From Eubacteriales bacterium (GTDB lineage: Bacteria; Bacillota; Clostridia; Lachnospirales; Lachnospiraceae), in assembly GCA_030537195.1 (NCBI GenBank), contig JAUNOK010000013.1, forward strand, positions 1 through 64,000: a stretch of 64,000 bases of DNA, read 5' to 3'. A program made the translations under genes and the position numbers. The notes beneath the pieces are model-generated. The model did not search any database. It was not told where the DNA came from and saw only the letters and a list, made by a program, of their open reading frames with translations. Shown piece after piece: positions 16,291 through 25,649 of the stretch (positions within the stretch are counted from its first letter, which is position 1; each line of letters opens with the position of its first letter).

Positions 16291-17571
16291 TTATTTTAAA
16301 TTCAACTTATCCAATGCATCACAGAAATCAAATGTAGCATAGTAATCCTTGATTGTCTCTGCACGTCTGATCATCTGTACGCTGCCATCTTCCTTAAGAA
16401 GAAGCTCTGCTGATCTTAACTTACCATTATACTGATATCCCATAGAGAAACCATGTGCTCCTGTATCATGGATAATAAGATAATCACCCATATCAATCTT
16501 AGGAAGCATTCTGTCAATCGCGAACTTATCACTGTTCTCGCATAAAGAACCTGTGACATCATACTTGTGGTCGCAAGGAGCATCTTCCTTACCTGCAACA
16601 GTAATATGATGGTATGCACCATAGATTGCCGGACGCATAAGGTTAGATGCACATGCATCAACTCCGATGTATTCCTTATAGATATGCTTCTCATGAATAG
16701 CCTTAGTTACAAGGCAGCCATATGGAGCAAGCATGAATCTTCCAAGTTCTGTATAGATTGCAACATCACCCATTCCAGCAGCACCAAGAACCTCATCATA
16801 TACCTTGTGTACACCTTCGCCGATAACAGCAATATCATTAGGCTCCTGATCTGGCCTGTAAGCAACACCAACGCCGCCTGAAAGGTTTACAAACTTAATA
16901 TCTGCTCCAGTCTTATCTCTTAACTCAACTGCAAGCTCGAATAAAATCTTGGCAAGTGTTGGGTAATATTCATTAGATACAGTATTACTTGCAAGGAACG
17001 AATGAATACCAAAATGCTTAACGCCCTTACTCTTTAATATCTTAAATGCTTCAATAATCTGGTCATGTGTCATACCATACTTGGCATCACCCGGATTATC
17101 CATAATAGAAGTTCCAAGCTGGAAATATCCGCCCGGATTGTAACGGCAGCTCATTGTTTCAGGGAACTTACCGTCTAATATCTTATCAAGAAACTCAATA
17201 TGAGTAATATCATCAAGATTGATAGTAGCACCTATCTTATTAGCATATGCATACTCTTCTGCAGGAGTATCATTAGATGAGAACATAATCTCTTCCGGCT
17301 TATAATCAAGAGCATATCCCATCATAAGCTCTGCCATAGATGCACAGTCAACACCGCATCCATAATCCTTTAATATCTTTAAAATATATGGATTAGGAGT
17401 AGCCTTCACAGCAAAATACTCTCTATATCCTTTATTCCATGAGAATGCTTCCTTTAATCTCTTAGCGTTCTCTCTGATTCCCTTCTCATCATAAAGATGA
17501 TAAGGAGTCGGATATGTCTTATCGATTTCCTTAAGCTGTTCAAGTGTAACAAATGTCTTTTTCTTACTCAT
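16291..17571 (-). CDS. lysA: Diaminopimelate decarboxylase-type PLP enzyme
   Basis: 426 aa fold-type III (alanine racemase-like barrel) decarboxylase. The PLP lysine is K56 in YFAVKATPN; GVDCASMAEL follows, then HFGIHSFLA, the glycine turn NLSGGVGVAY, ELGRFMLAPYG (PLP phosphate and substrate contact), and the C-terminal active-site pattern GSLCENSDKF with GAHGFSMGYQYN near the end. Converts meso-diaminopimelate to lysine in the usual reading; related branches act on carboxynorspermidine, ornithine or arginine, but the CENSDK motif fits LysA. It has its own TTGACA promoter with a leader of about 80 bases; no lysine riboswitch structure is visible. Confidence 0.88.
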   Translation of the reverse strand: MSKKKTFVTLEQLKEIDKTYPTPYHLYDEKGIRENAKRLKEAFSWNKGYREYFAVKATPNPYILKILKDYGCGVDCASMAELMMGYALDYKPEEIMFSSNDTPAEEYAYANKIGATINLDDITHIEFLDKILDGKFPETMSCRYNPGGYFQLGTSIMDNPGDAKYGMTHDQIIEAFKILKSKGVKHFGIHSFLASNTVSNEYYPTLAKILFELAVELRDKTGADIKFVNLSGGVGVAYRPDQEPNDIAVIGEGVHKVYDEVLGAAGMGDVAIYTELGRFMLAPYGCLVTKAIHEKHIYKEYIGVDACASNLMRPAIYGAYHHITVAGKEDAPCDHKYDVTGSLCENSDKFAIDRMLPKIDMGDYLIIHDTGAHGFSMGYQYNGKLRSAELLLKEDGSVQMIRRAETIKDYYATFDFCDALDKLNLK

Positions 17572-17658
17572 TATCTTCCTCGTTTCTGTGCTGAATTTCT
17601 AAAATCTTTTGCAAGCCCACGCACACAGCACTAACGCATAGTCAGGCCACTGTAAGAA

Positions 17659-17687
17659 ATCCTATATTATGCAGAAATATTTGTCAA
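17659..17687 (-). promoter_or_regulatory. Promoter of lysA
   Basis: Minus strand TTGACA, 17 bases, TAGGAT. Perfect -35, acceptable -10. The leader to the ATG is about 80 bases and shows no obvious riboswitch. Confidence 0.7.
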
Positions 17688-17708
17688 GTTTTTAGTCAGA
17701 TACGCCCA

Positions 17709-17737
17709 TAAAAAATAAGAAGCCCCTCAAAGGCTTC
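17709..17737 (-). terminator. Rho-independent terminator of the zapA-to-LRR operon
   Basis: Minus strand GAAGCC, seven-base loop, GGCTTC, then TTATTTTTT. Confidence 0.85.
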
Positions 17738-17753
17738 CTATTAATTAATCTGA

Positions 17754-18071
17754 TTATAAATTAATGCATCCTTTAAATGCATCCGGAGCTACAGTTACAT
17801 TCTTTCCATAATCAGCTTCTTTAAGACTTGTGCAGTTAATAAAAGCTTCACTCTCAATCAGCTTTAGTGAATCTGGAAATTCAACTTTTTCAAGTCTTCT
17901 ACAATTCTCAAAAGCATTAGATGCTATTATCTCTACACCTTCTGGAAAACTGATAGCTACAATATCATCTCTGTTAGAAAACAGGCCTTCTGTTATTCTT
18001 GTAAAATCTGACATGTCTATTTCTTTAAATGTTCTGTTGTACAATGTAACTTTAATACGATTACCATTCAT
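17754..18071 (-). CDS. Small BspA-type leucine-rich repeat protein (105 aa)
   Basis: Two or three tandem LRR_5 (BspA-like) units: FSNRDDIVAISFPEGVEIIA, then SNAFENCRRLEKVEFPDSLK and LIESEAFINCTSLKEADYGK, ending APDAFKGCINL. The ATG at 18069-18071 has GAGGGG seven bases away; the upstream extension is rejected. No signal peptide or membrane segment, so unlike surface BspA proteins it is probably cytosolic. It is the last gene after the penicillin-binding protein, before a strong terminator. Function unknown; LRR units generally bind proteins. Confidence 0.78.
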   Translation of the reverse strand: MNGNRIKVTLYNRTFKEIDMSDFTRITEGLFSNRDDIVAISFPEGVEIIASNAFENCRRLEKVEFPDSLKLIESEAFINCTSLKEADYGKNVTVAPDAFKGCINL

Positions 18072-18157
18072 AGCTTTCCCCTCATCTTTCCATAATAATT
18101 CAGTTTTACCGTTCCATAAAATCTTTAAATATATTATACAATTTTCTGTCAGTAATA

Positions 18158-19651
18158 TCAATAACCGAAATATGTATCAAATACAGCTTTTGCCACATAT
18201 TGGGCACTTGCAACACCTGAATATCCACCTTCAAGTATTACACACACAGCAATCTGCGGATTGTCATATGGTGCAAATCCTGTAAACCAGCTGTGATATT
18301 TTTCAGAATCATCATACTGTGCCGAGCCCGTCTTTCCAGCTGCCTCATATGACGAATTTCTCATTGCATATCCTGTACCAGATGTTACCACCTGCCTCAT
18401 ACATTCTGTGAGATACTCAGCTTCTTCCGCAGACATTACTGTTCCAACTGCTGACGGTTTGTTCTTGACAACCATTCTCCCCTCACTGTCACTTACACTG
18501 TCAACAATATAAGGAGTCATCATAACACCATCGTTGGCAACACTCGCTGCAATCATCAGATTATGAAGTGGTGTCATCATTGTCCTGCCCTGTCCAATCC
18601 CTGTCTCCTGCATCTCACTTATTGAAGAATCCTGCGTCACAGTCATTGTGCTCTTGGAATACTCAAATCCTACTGGAAGATTAGAATTAAAGAGGAATGT
18701 ACTGCACAGATTAATAAATGATGTCTTATTAAGTCCGGCACCAATCGTTGAAAATGCAGAATTACATGAATTAGCAAATGCTTTTCTTAAATCCTGATAT
18801 CCATGTGCCGTATGGTCAAAACAGGCTATAGTAGTTCCTCCTGGTATATATGCCTGTCCATCACAATCATATGAATAATTATAATAATTATTCTGATTCT
18901 GTCTTATGTATGCAAGTGCTGTAATTATCTTAAATGTTGATCCCGGAGGATACAATCCCTGCGTTGCCCTGTTTAAAAGTACCGAGTCAGCACTATCATA
19001 TGTGATCCATTCTTCATAATCTGTATTAACAGCATTGGCATCAAAAGATGGATTTGATACCATAGTAAGAATCTTGCCAGTAGATGGTTCCATTGCTATA
19101 ACAGCACCCTTATTATTGCCAAGTGCCTTATAAGCAGCTCTAGTAAGTTCAACATTAAGTGTTGTTGTAACATTGTGTCCCTTCGCTTTACCACCTGACA
19201 GATCATTTCCAATCTGGTCAAGTACATTATCCGTCTCACTGAGAAGATAATAATTCTGCGACTGCTCTATTCCAGTCTTCATTCCCGTAAGAGAAGTAAA
19301 TCCAACCGAATGGCAGAACAGATTCCCATACGGATAATAACGGGTTTCGTTGCCCTCATCATCTGTAAGCGTTGTTGCAAGAACATCTCCATCATCTGCT
19401 AATATATCGCCTCTTACAACTTTGCTTTCCTGATTATCAACTCTCTTATTATACGGATTATTAACAATTGTTCCTGCATCCTTTATATTGAATACGCACA
19501 GATACACAATTGCAGCAACAAAGAGTCCTACAAAAAAGAATGCAATTACATTAGTTTCTTTATTTCTTAGATTCTTCTTCTCTGTATCTACTATATCACT
19601 CTGCACGTTTTGCTTTTTTCTTTGTCTGGGTTGTTTTCTGCTTTCTGCCAT
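18158..19651 (-). CDS. Penicillin-binding protein, class B-like transpeptidase (PbpA/FtsI family)
   Basis: 497 aa. A basic cytoplasmic tail, one transmembrane helix (about residues 34-52), a short pedestal (VRGDILADDGDVLATT) and the transpeptidase domain with all three motifs: STFK (238-241, nucleophile serine), SCN (295-297) and KTG (440-442, in AAGKTGSAQ). It cross-links peptidoglycan outside the membrane. The start is uncertain: ATG at 19651 is preferred because of the AAGG upstream; an ATG six codons earlier is possible. Either way the gene overlaps the end of the FtsW/RodA gene by about 56 bp, a SEDS-PBP pair expected to work as a glycan polymerase and cross-linking enzyme. The short pedestal resembles the PbpA rather than the FtsI branch. 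Confidence 0.92.
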   Translation of the reverse strand: MAESRKQPRQRKKQNVQSDIVDTEKKNLRNKETNVIAFFFVGLFVAAIVYLCVFNIKDAGTIVNNPYNKRVDNQESKVVRGDILADDGDVLATTLTDDEGNETRYYPYGNLFCHSVGFTSLTGMKTGIEQSQNYYLLSETDNVLDQIGNDLSGGKAKGHNVTTTLNVELTRAAYKALGNNKGAVIAMEPSTGKILTMVSNPSFDANAVNTDYEEWITYDSADSVLLNRATQGLYPPGSTFKIITALAYIRQNQNNYYNYSYDCDGQAYIPGGTTIACFDHTAHGYQDLRKAFANSCNSAFSTIGAGLNKTSFINLCSTFLFNSNLPVGFEYSKSTMTVTQDSSISEMQETGIGQGRTMMTPLHNLMIAASVANDGVMMTPYIVDSVSDSEGRMVVKNKPSAVGTVMSAEEAEYLTECMRQVVTSGTGYAMRNSSYEAAGKTGSAQYDDSEKYHSWFTGFAPYDNPQIAVCVILEGGYSGVASAQYVAKAVFDTYFGY

Positions 19652-20960
19652 CTTTCCTGTCACCTTCATCCTGTCTCATATTGTACATTCCATTAATAAG
19701 TGCAAACATTATAAGCGAACTTAATATTGAACTTCCTCCATAGCTTACGAAAGGAAGCGTAACGCCTGTCATCGGTATGAATTTGATTGCTCCGCCAACA
19801 GTTAAGAACACCTGCACCCCATATGTAACACCAAGCCCGACAGCTACAAGACGATAGAAGAGAGTCTTACATCTTGAAGCTATATTCATCATAAGAATAA
19901 GATTATTAAGACACACTAAGAATAAGGATATTGAGAATATAAGTCCGAATTCTTCTGTAATAGCAGAAAACATAAAATCCTTCTCTGCTACCGGTATCTT
20001 ATCCGGCATACCCTGACACAGTCCGTATCCAAACCATGACCCCATACCGATTGCAAAAAGAGACTGGCATATCTGATATCCACTCGTATCAATATATTCC
20101 CATGGATTACGCCATACCACAACTCTTGCCCTTACATGTGAAAACAGCTTATATGCAACAACTGATGCCCCCGCTCCTGCAAGAAGTCCTGCCCCCGCAT
20201 ACGAAAGCTTTCTTGTAGCAATATAAAGCATTGCAATATACACAACAAAGAATATAAGAGCTGCTCCAAGATCAGTTGAAAGCACAAGAATAATCACGTG
20301 CAATGCCGCAAATACCGTAACAATACATGTCTGTTTAAATGTTGTTGATTTATTAAACATAGATGCAACAAACATAACATACAGAATCTTGACAAATTCG
20401 GCTGGCTGTACAGAAAACGCTCCTATACTCAATGTAAGGTTGGCTCCGTATACCTTATTGCCAAGTAAAACCGCACACAACAGCACAAGTCCGGCAACGC
20501 AGTATAGCCAGCCAAAGTTTCTGAAGCTCTTGACAGATTTGATAAGCCATGGAACAAGGAACATAATTACTGTTCCAAGCACAGCAATAACGAACTGTTT
20601 GACACATTTGTCAAAATTAAGTCTTGCTATCATAATAAAGCCAACAGACATAAGCATGCACATATTATTAACAAGCAGCCTTGAAGCCTTTGGATACAGT
20701 ATATAATAGAATGCAATAAACACTATAAGATATATAAGCTGTACAAAGTAAAAGCCTATATACTTAACATCATTCTTCATAATATACAGAACATAATACC
20801 CAAGAAAATGTATGGCAAATATTATAAGATACTGCTGTATATATATACCTTTTCTCTTCTCTTCCTTATGAATTATTGCCCCTCTGTATGCAGATAGGAC
20901 ATAGAAAGCCATAAGAAATGCAAAAATGTATTTCGTAAGTTCAATAAAAACTGACTGCAT
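19596..20960 (-). CDS. SEDS family peptidoglycan glycosyltransferase (FtsW/RodA/SpoVE)
   Basis: 454 aa multi-pass membrane protein with about ten hydrophobic segments. Conserved SEDS features: VQPAEFVKILYVMFVASM, STDLGAALIFFVVYIAMLYI, then QICQSLFAIGMGSWFGYGL, KDFMFSAITEEFGLIFSI and the C-terminal PMTGVTLPFVSYGGSS. Polymerises lipid II into glycan strands with a partner class B PBP, here encoded by the overlapping next gene. The ATG at 20958-20960 lies behind AAGGAG. Which SEDS branch it belongs to cannot be told by eye; the company of zapA suggests division, and the PbpA-like partner could equally mean a separate third pair. Confidence 0.92.
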   Translation of the reverse strand: MQSVFIELTKYIFAFLMAFYVLSAYRGAIIHKEEKRKGIYIQQYLIIFAIHFLGYYVLYIMKNDVKYIGFYFVQLIYLIVFIAFYYILYPKASRLLVNNMCMLMSVGFIMIARLNFDKCVKQFVIAVLGTVIMFLVPWLIKSVKSFRNFGWLYCVAGLVLLCAVLLGNKVYGANLTLSIGAFSVQPAEFVKILYVMFVASMFNKSTTFKQTCIVTVFAALHVIILVLSTDLGAALIFFVVYIAMLYIATRKLSYAGAGLLAGAGASVVAYKLFSHVRARVVVWRNPWEYIDTSGYQICQSLFAIGMGSWFGYGLCQGMPDKIPVAEKDFMFSAITEEFGLIFSISLFLVCLNNLILMMNIASRCKTLFYRLVAVGLGVTYGVQVFLTVGGAIKFIPMTGVTLPFVSYGGSSILSSLIMFALINGMYNMRQDEGDRKDGRKQKTTQTKKKAKRAE

Positions 20961-20990
20961 CGCAATCTCCTTTATCCAGGTCACTTAATC

Positions 20991-23387
20991 TTAGTCAATA
21001 GCCTGATGAAAATGTCCCGTAGTACCTCCACTTACCCCATCAGACATAACTAATTGTATATCATCAGCCATGCTTTCGTCAAATTCGTAACGAATTACAC
21101 AGTTCTGGAATTCTTCAAGATTTTCCTGTGTAAGATTAAGCCTTTCACCGTTCATAACAGTATAGCAGAATTCACACATACTGTTAACTGTATATTCATT
21201 GCCTTTAACTCCTGTAAGTTTTACGCTTCCCCAGTTTCCATCACATCTGCCGTAAGTCCTTCTTACACACTGTTCAGAAACCATAAGCGGTACACTACCA
21301 TATACAACAAGCTCCGTATCTGTGCCAGCCACAGGCGTCATCTCCCTGTCTGTAAGTTCCAGAGGAAGAGTCATTCTGTCAAGAATAACACCAGATTTCT
21401 CACACAGCTTTCTTAATTCATCTTTGGCAAATGCATTAAATATATATATGCTGCTGTCTGTAATAATATGCACCTTGTCAGTTAATTTCTTCCAGTTATC
21501 ACTTCCAAGAAATCCAATCTGCTCAATATTCCTGCACATAAAACGGCTGATACCACACCAAGATGCCTTCTCACAAAGCTTCTTGAACTTATCATACTTA
21601 TCAGCTTTAAGAATATGTGGAAGAACCATATATACATCCATTCCCTGTGACTCACAATAAGAAACACAGCGTTTCAAATCATCATCCTGACATGTATAAA
21701 ACATCTTATAATCAAGATATATACTCTGCACTCCTGAAACTGCTGCTGCCTGCTTCACCTGATTAATATTGTGCAGATATACAGCTTTTCTTATTGAAGA
21801 ATTATTATCATTAAGTGTCTCTTCCTCATTCTCCACTTCAACACAATCCGGCTTATTATAGGTTCTTACAAGACTGTGTTTTAAATGTGCTTCCAGCTGC
21901 TCAAGTACATTTCTTCTTAATTCCTTAATCCAGCCGACTGGAACGAATACTCCGTCATCAAGTTCCACTTCCGTATTATCTACCACAAAACATGTATCAC
22001 CGGTTTTCTTTAAATTCTTAACAAGATCCTCCTCTGATGCAGGTCGGCTCTGTGCTTCTGTAACAATCTCTCCTGTACATGACTTCTTAATTCCATTATA
22101 CATTACAGTGAGCGATATATTCTGATTCTTTCTTACAACAAGCTTCATATCGACATGAATCTTAGGTGATGTTCCGACATAATTATCAGCAACATAAGCC
22201 TTAATTCTCGCATTATTCATTCTGTTGACAACTCTTCCCTCATACAATGGATATTTCTTCGGAAGATTGACAACCAGTGTCTGTCCTGCTGCCACATCAG
22301 CACCGCTCTCAAAAGAATGGTCCTTATCAATCTCAAAGACATCGCCCCTGTTCACATTCTTAAGTGCCTTAAATGTAATTCTTCCTGCCTTGTTAGACAC
22401 AACCTTAAGACACTCTGTTCCCATATGATTAGGACGGTTAAGAGACATCATCTTCTTTCCCTTGACGCTGTCATAGTAGCCTGTTGTGAAAGCACCTCTG
22501 TTATATATATCAGACAGGTCATCCATATCCTGCTTATCTACCTTAAAGCCCTTCCGACCCTTTTCAAGATACATATCAACATATTTACGGTAAATGTGTG
22601 TTACCATAGCCGCATATGTGACATTCTTCATACGGCCTTCGATTTTAAGGGAATATACGCCACTGTCTATGACATCAGGAAGTATCTGTAAAGCACACAT
22701 ATCCTTAGGACTTAATGCATAACTGTTGTTTCTGTCATTAATCTTTGCACCATTATCATACACATCATAAGACATTCTGCATGGCTGGGCGCATCTTCCC
22801 CTGTTACCGCTTCGTCCACCGTTAAAGCTTGAAAGCAGGCACTGTCCTGAATAACAGTAACATAACGCTCCATGCACAAAGCTTTCTATCTCCACATCAA
22901 GCTCATCATGAAGCTGCTTTATCTCTTGCAGATTCATCTCTCTTGATGTGACAATTCTTGTTGCTCCAAGCTCCTTTAAAAGTCTGCTGCCATACACACC
23001 GGTCTGTGTCATCTGTGTACTTGCATGTATATCCATATCAGGAAAATGCTTTCTTATAAGGTTAAACACACCCATATCCTGCACTATTACTGCGTCAAGC
23101 CCTGCCTCATAGAACGGTATAAGATATTCTATAAGACTGCCTTCTATCTCTCTTGACTTAAGAAGAGTATTAACTGTTAAATAAACCTTTCTTCCAAATA
23201 AATGTGCATACTCTATAGCACTGATAAGCTCTTCGTCATTAAAATTATTGGCAAACGCCCTTGCTCCAAACATATTGCCACCAAGATATACAGCATCTGC
23301 ACCCGCTGCAACAACTGCCTTCATAATATCAAGTGAACCTGCCGGGGCAAGAACTTCTACCTGTGTATTTCTCTTATCAACATTCAT
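20991..23387 (-). CDS. U32 family peptidase-like protein (RlhA/YrrO type) with C-terminal extension
   Basis: 798 aa. The N-terminal U32 domain has VEVLAPAGSLDIMKAVVAAG, then GADAVYLGGNMFGARAFANN, IHASTQMTQTG and the signature FVHGALCYCYSGQCLLSS with GRCAQPCR; these cysteines bind an iron-sulfur cluster in the 23S rRNA and tRNA hydroxylases of this superfamily. A second half follows (DUF3656-like region, then a second barrel-like part ending with CVRRTYGRCDGNWGSV and NSMCEFCYTVMNG). Probably an RNA-modifying hydroxylase rather than a protease. The start is the ATG at 23385-23387 behind AAGGCGG. It lies between zapA and the SEDS gene. Confidence 0.88.
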   Translation of the reverse strand: MNVDKRNTQVEVLAPAGSLDIMKAVVAAGADAVYLGGNMFGARAFANNFNDEELISAIEYAHLFGRKVYLTVNTLLKSREIEGSLIEYLIPFYEAGLDAVIVQDMGVFNLIRKHFPDMDIHASTQMTQTGVYGSRLLKELGATRIVTSREMNLQEIKQLHDELDVEIESFVHGALCYCYSGQCLLSSFNGGRSGNRGRCAQPCRMSYDVYDNGAKINDRNNSYALSPKDMCALQILPDVIDSGVYSLKIEGRMKNVTYAAMVTHIYRKYVDMYLEKGRKGFKVDKQDMDDLSDIYNRGAFTTGYYDSVKGKKMMSLNRPNHMGTECLKVVSNKAGRITFKALKNVNRGDVFEIDKDHSFESGADVAAGQTLVVNLPKKYPLYEGRVVNRMNNARIKAYVADNYVGTSPKIHVDMKLVVRKNQNISLTVMYNGIKKSCTGEIVTEAQSRPASEEDLVKNLKKTGDTCFVVDNTEVELDDGVFVPVGWIKELRRNVLEQLEAHLKHSLVRTYNKPDCVEVENEEETLNDNNSSIRKAVYLHNINQVKQAAAVSGVQSIYLDYKMFYTCQDDDLKRCVSYCESQGMDVYMVLPHILKADKYDKFKKLCEKASWCGISRFMCRNIEQIGFLGSDNWKKLTDKVHIITDSSIYIFNAFAKDELRKLCEKSGVILDRMTLPLELTDREMTPVAGTDTELVVYGSVPLMVSEQCVRRTYGRCDGNWGSVKLTGVKGNEYTVNSMCEFCYTVMNGERLNLTQENLEEFQNCVIRYEFDESMADDIQLVMSDGVSGGTTGHFHQAID

Positions 23388-23412
23388 AGTTGTAACCGCC
23401 TTTAAATTAAAT

Positions 23413-23440
23413 GGCTGCTGCAAATGCATTTGCAACAGCC
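23413..23440 (-). terminator. Hairpin between zapA and the U32 gene
   Basis: A 28-base near-perfect inverted repeat (GGCTGTTGCAAATG / CATTTGCAGCAGCC on the minus strand), followed by ATTTAATTT rather than a clean U run. It may attenuate rather than stop transcription, or protect the zapA transcript end. Confidence 0.55.
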
Positions 23441-23471
23441 GTTATTATTATTCCATAAAATCTTATGTGAA

Positions 23472-23879
23472 TCACTTCTTAGAATCATTAAGTTCTGTCT
23501 CTAATTTGACAATGTTCTTCTGGTACTTGTTAATCTCACTCTTTAATTCCTTAATCTCTTTCGCAGAACTCTCTGCCTTAATCTGTGCAGCAATAAGTTC
23601 ATGCTTGAGATCATATATCTCTTTATCCTTATTCTCTATATCTGAAGAAAGCCCGTCTGCCATCTTCTTGGCCTTGAAGTAATCATCAGCAATATTAAGA
23701 TACATCATATCAGCTCTCATCTCAGCCGACATACGTCTGTATCCCTCATCCTTATTAAACTCTGTAATCTTATTATTAATGTATGATGCAACTCTCTGAA
23801 GATACTCTTCGCTCTCATATCCTCCAAGCTTGATTACTTTACCTCCAAGAATTACCTCTGCTGTATTCTTTGATGACAT
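23472..23879 (-). CDS. zapA: Cell division protein ZapA
   Basis: 135 aa. N-terminal ZapA domain: AEVILGGKVIKLGGYESEEY, LQRVASYINNKI, then MSAEMRADMMYLNIADDYFK. The C-terminal half is a long coiled coil (ENKDKEIYDLKHELIAAQIK onward). Promotes FtsZ filament bundling at the division site. ATG behind GGAGGGG. It has its own near-consensus promoter and is the first gene of zapA - U32 - SEDS - PBP - LRR. Confidence 0.93.
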   Translation of the reverse strand: MSSKNTAEVILGGKVIKLGGYESEEYLQRVASYINNKITEFNKDEGYRRMSAEMRADMMYLNIADDYFKAKKMADGLSSDIENKDKEIYDLKHELIAAQIKAESSAKEIKELKSEINKYQKNIVKLETELNDSKK

Positions 23880-23914
23880 AAGTCCCCTCCATATATGTAG
23901 AAATAAACATATTA

Positions 23915-23943
23915 ATTATATAATAAATACACTTATTATTCAA
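23915..23943 (-). promoter_or_regulatory. Promoter of zapA
   Basis: Minus strand TTGAAT, 17 bases, TATAAT; about 35 bp upstream of the zapA start codon. Confidence 0.75.
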
Positions 23944-23975
23944 CTTATAAAACAGTTTCTTTAGATAATTTTATA

Positions 23976-24977
23976 TTATTTTTCTTTAAACGGTCTGCTA
24001 AGATTATCATACGCTGCTTTAGTTGCAACTCTTCCTCTCGGAGTTCTGTTAATATATCCATTCTGTATAAGATATGGCTCATAAACATCTTCAAGAGTCC
24101 CTGAATCCTCACCAATTGAAGCTGCAAGTGTCTCAATTCCGACAGGACCGCCATCGAATTTATCTATTATTGTTGTAAGTATAATTCTGTCATTGCGGTC
24201 TAATCCATCTCTATCAACATCTAACAGGTTAAGTGCATAGTCAGCAACATCTTTGTTGATATGGCCGTTATATTTTACCTGAGCGAAATCCCTCACTCTC
24301 TTTAAAAGTCTGTTGGCAAGTCTTGGTGTTCCTCTTGACCTTCTTGCAAGTTCGTGTGCCCCATCCGAATCAATATCAACATTAAGTACATTGGCTGAAC
24401 GGATGATGATTTTCTCAAGCTCCGGAACTGTATAGAATTCCATATGGCTTACAACACCGAATCTGTCTCTTAAAGGTGCTGATAAAAGACCAGCCCTTGT
24501 TGTTGCACCTATCAGAGTGAACTGTGGCAGATCAAGTCTTATAGACCTTGCTGTTGCACCCTTTCCAATCATAATATCAATCTTATAATCTTCCATCGCA
24601 GGGTACAGCACTTCTTCCACCTGTCTGTTAAGTCTGTGAATCTCATCAACAAAAAGTATATCGCCCTCGCTTAAGTTGTTAAGTATAGCTGCCATATCTC
24701 CCGGCTTCTCAATTGCAGGACCGGATGTAACCTTTATATTAACACCCATTTCATTGGCAATTATGCCTGCAAGAGTTGTCTTTCCAAGTCCCGGAGGTCC
24801 ATAGAAAAGCACATGGTCAAGTGCCTCTCCTCTCTCCTTTGCCGCCTCAATATATACTTTAAGGTTACTTTTAACCTTGTTCTGTCCAACATAGTCATCA
24901 AGAGATAATGGTCTTAAGGAATTCTCAATACCATAATCTTCTTCAGTTATCTGTGTTGATATAATCCTCTTCTCCAT
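23976..24977 (-). CDS. ruvB: Holliday junction branch migration ATPase RuvB
   Basis: 333 aa AAA+ motor that drives Holliday junction migration with RuvA. Visible: [20 protein letters not shown], Walker A GPPGLGKT (60-67), Walker B FVDEIHRL, sensor 1 GATTRAG, the arginine finger region LRDRFG, and the C-terminal winged helix ([20 protein letters not shown]). Downstream of ruvA by 48 bp on the same strand. Confidence 0.98.
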   Translation of the reverse strand: MEKRIISTQITEEDYGIENSLRPLSLDDYVGQNKVKSNLKVYIEAAKERGEALDHVLFYGPPGLGKTTLAGIIANEMGVNIKVTSGPAIEKPGDMAAILNNLSEGDILFVDEIHRLNRQVEEVLYPAMEDYKIDIMIGKGATARSIRLDLPQFTLIGATTRAGLLSAPLRDRFGVVSHMEFYTVPELEKIIIRSANVLNVDIDSDGAHELARRSRGTPRLANRLLKRVRDFAQVKYNGHINKDVADYALNLLDVDRDGLDRNDRIILTTIIDKFDGGPVGIETLAASIGEDSGTLEDVYEPYLIQNGYINRTPRGRVATKAAYDNLSRPFKEK

Positions 24978-25025
24978 ACTTTCTCCTCTTATATGTTAAT
25001 TATATATAAATGCTTCTTAATAACG

Positions 25026-25649
25026 CTAGAATTTAGCCAGTTTCTTTAACGCTTCCTTAAGAACCGTCTCAGAATCCTTATTCTCTATATCTTCCACTTC
25101 CTTAACAGCAACAAGCGCGTCTTTGCTTGAATATCCAAGTGATACAAGTGCCTCAACAGCATCATTTCTTATCATCATGATATTATTGGTACTGCTGTTA
25201 TTATCCGCCTTCTTAGTCTTAGAAAGCGCTGATTCAAACACTTCATCAAGCTTTAACTTATCCTTAAGCTCAATTATAATCTTCTGCGCTGTCTTAGGTC
25301 CGATACCCGGCAATGCCTTGATTGCTGCCACATCATCTGCAAGAACTGCAAATCTTAAATCATCTGCTGAGATATTAGATAATGCACCAAGTGCCGCCTT
25401 AGGTCCGATGCCATTAACTGAGATAAGCATTTTAAACATGCTTAAATCATCCCTTGTAAGAAAACCGAACAGACTACATTCATCTTCCTTGACATTCATA
25501 TATGTATATATCTTAACTTCACTGCCAACTGACGGAAGTTCACCAGGCACAGAACCCGGAACGAATATATTATATCCGATTCCATTAGCTTCCACAACGA
25601 TTACATCCGGCAGGATTTCAGCGAGTTCGCCTTTAATGTATGAAATCAT
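25026..25649 (-). CDS. ruvA: Holliday junction DNA helicase subunit RuvA
   Basis: 207 aa. OB-fold domain ([34 protein letters not shown]), two helix-hairpin-helix motifs ([36 protein letters not shown]) and the C-terminal domain III ([20 protein letters not shown]). Binds the four-way junction and loads RuvB. Its ATG overlaps the stop of the DUF815 gene by four bases (ATGA), so translation is coupled. No ruvC was seen, as is common in Firmicutes. Confidence 0.97.
   Translation of the reverse strand: MISYIKGELAEILPDVIVVEANGIGYNIFVPGSVPGELPSVGSEVKIYTYMNVKEDECSLFGFLTRDDLSMFKMLISVNGIGPKAALGALSNISADDLRFAVLADDVAAIKALPGIGPKTAQKIIIELKDKLKLDEVFESALSKTKKADNNSSTNNIMMIRNDAVEALVSLGYSSKDALVAVKEVEDIENKDSETVLKEALKKLAKF

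Noticed and set aside
16291..17571. Lysine riboswitch upstream of lysA
   Set aside because: The leader is only about 80 bases with no lysine-box helices visible.
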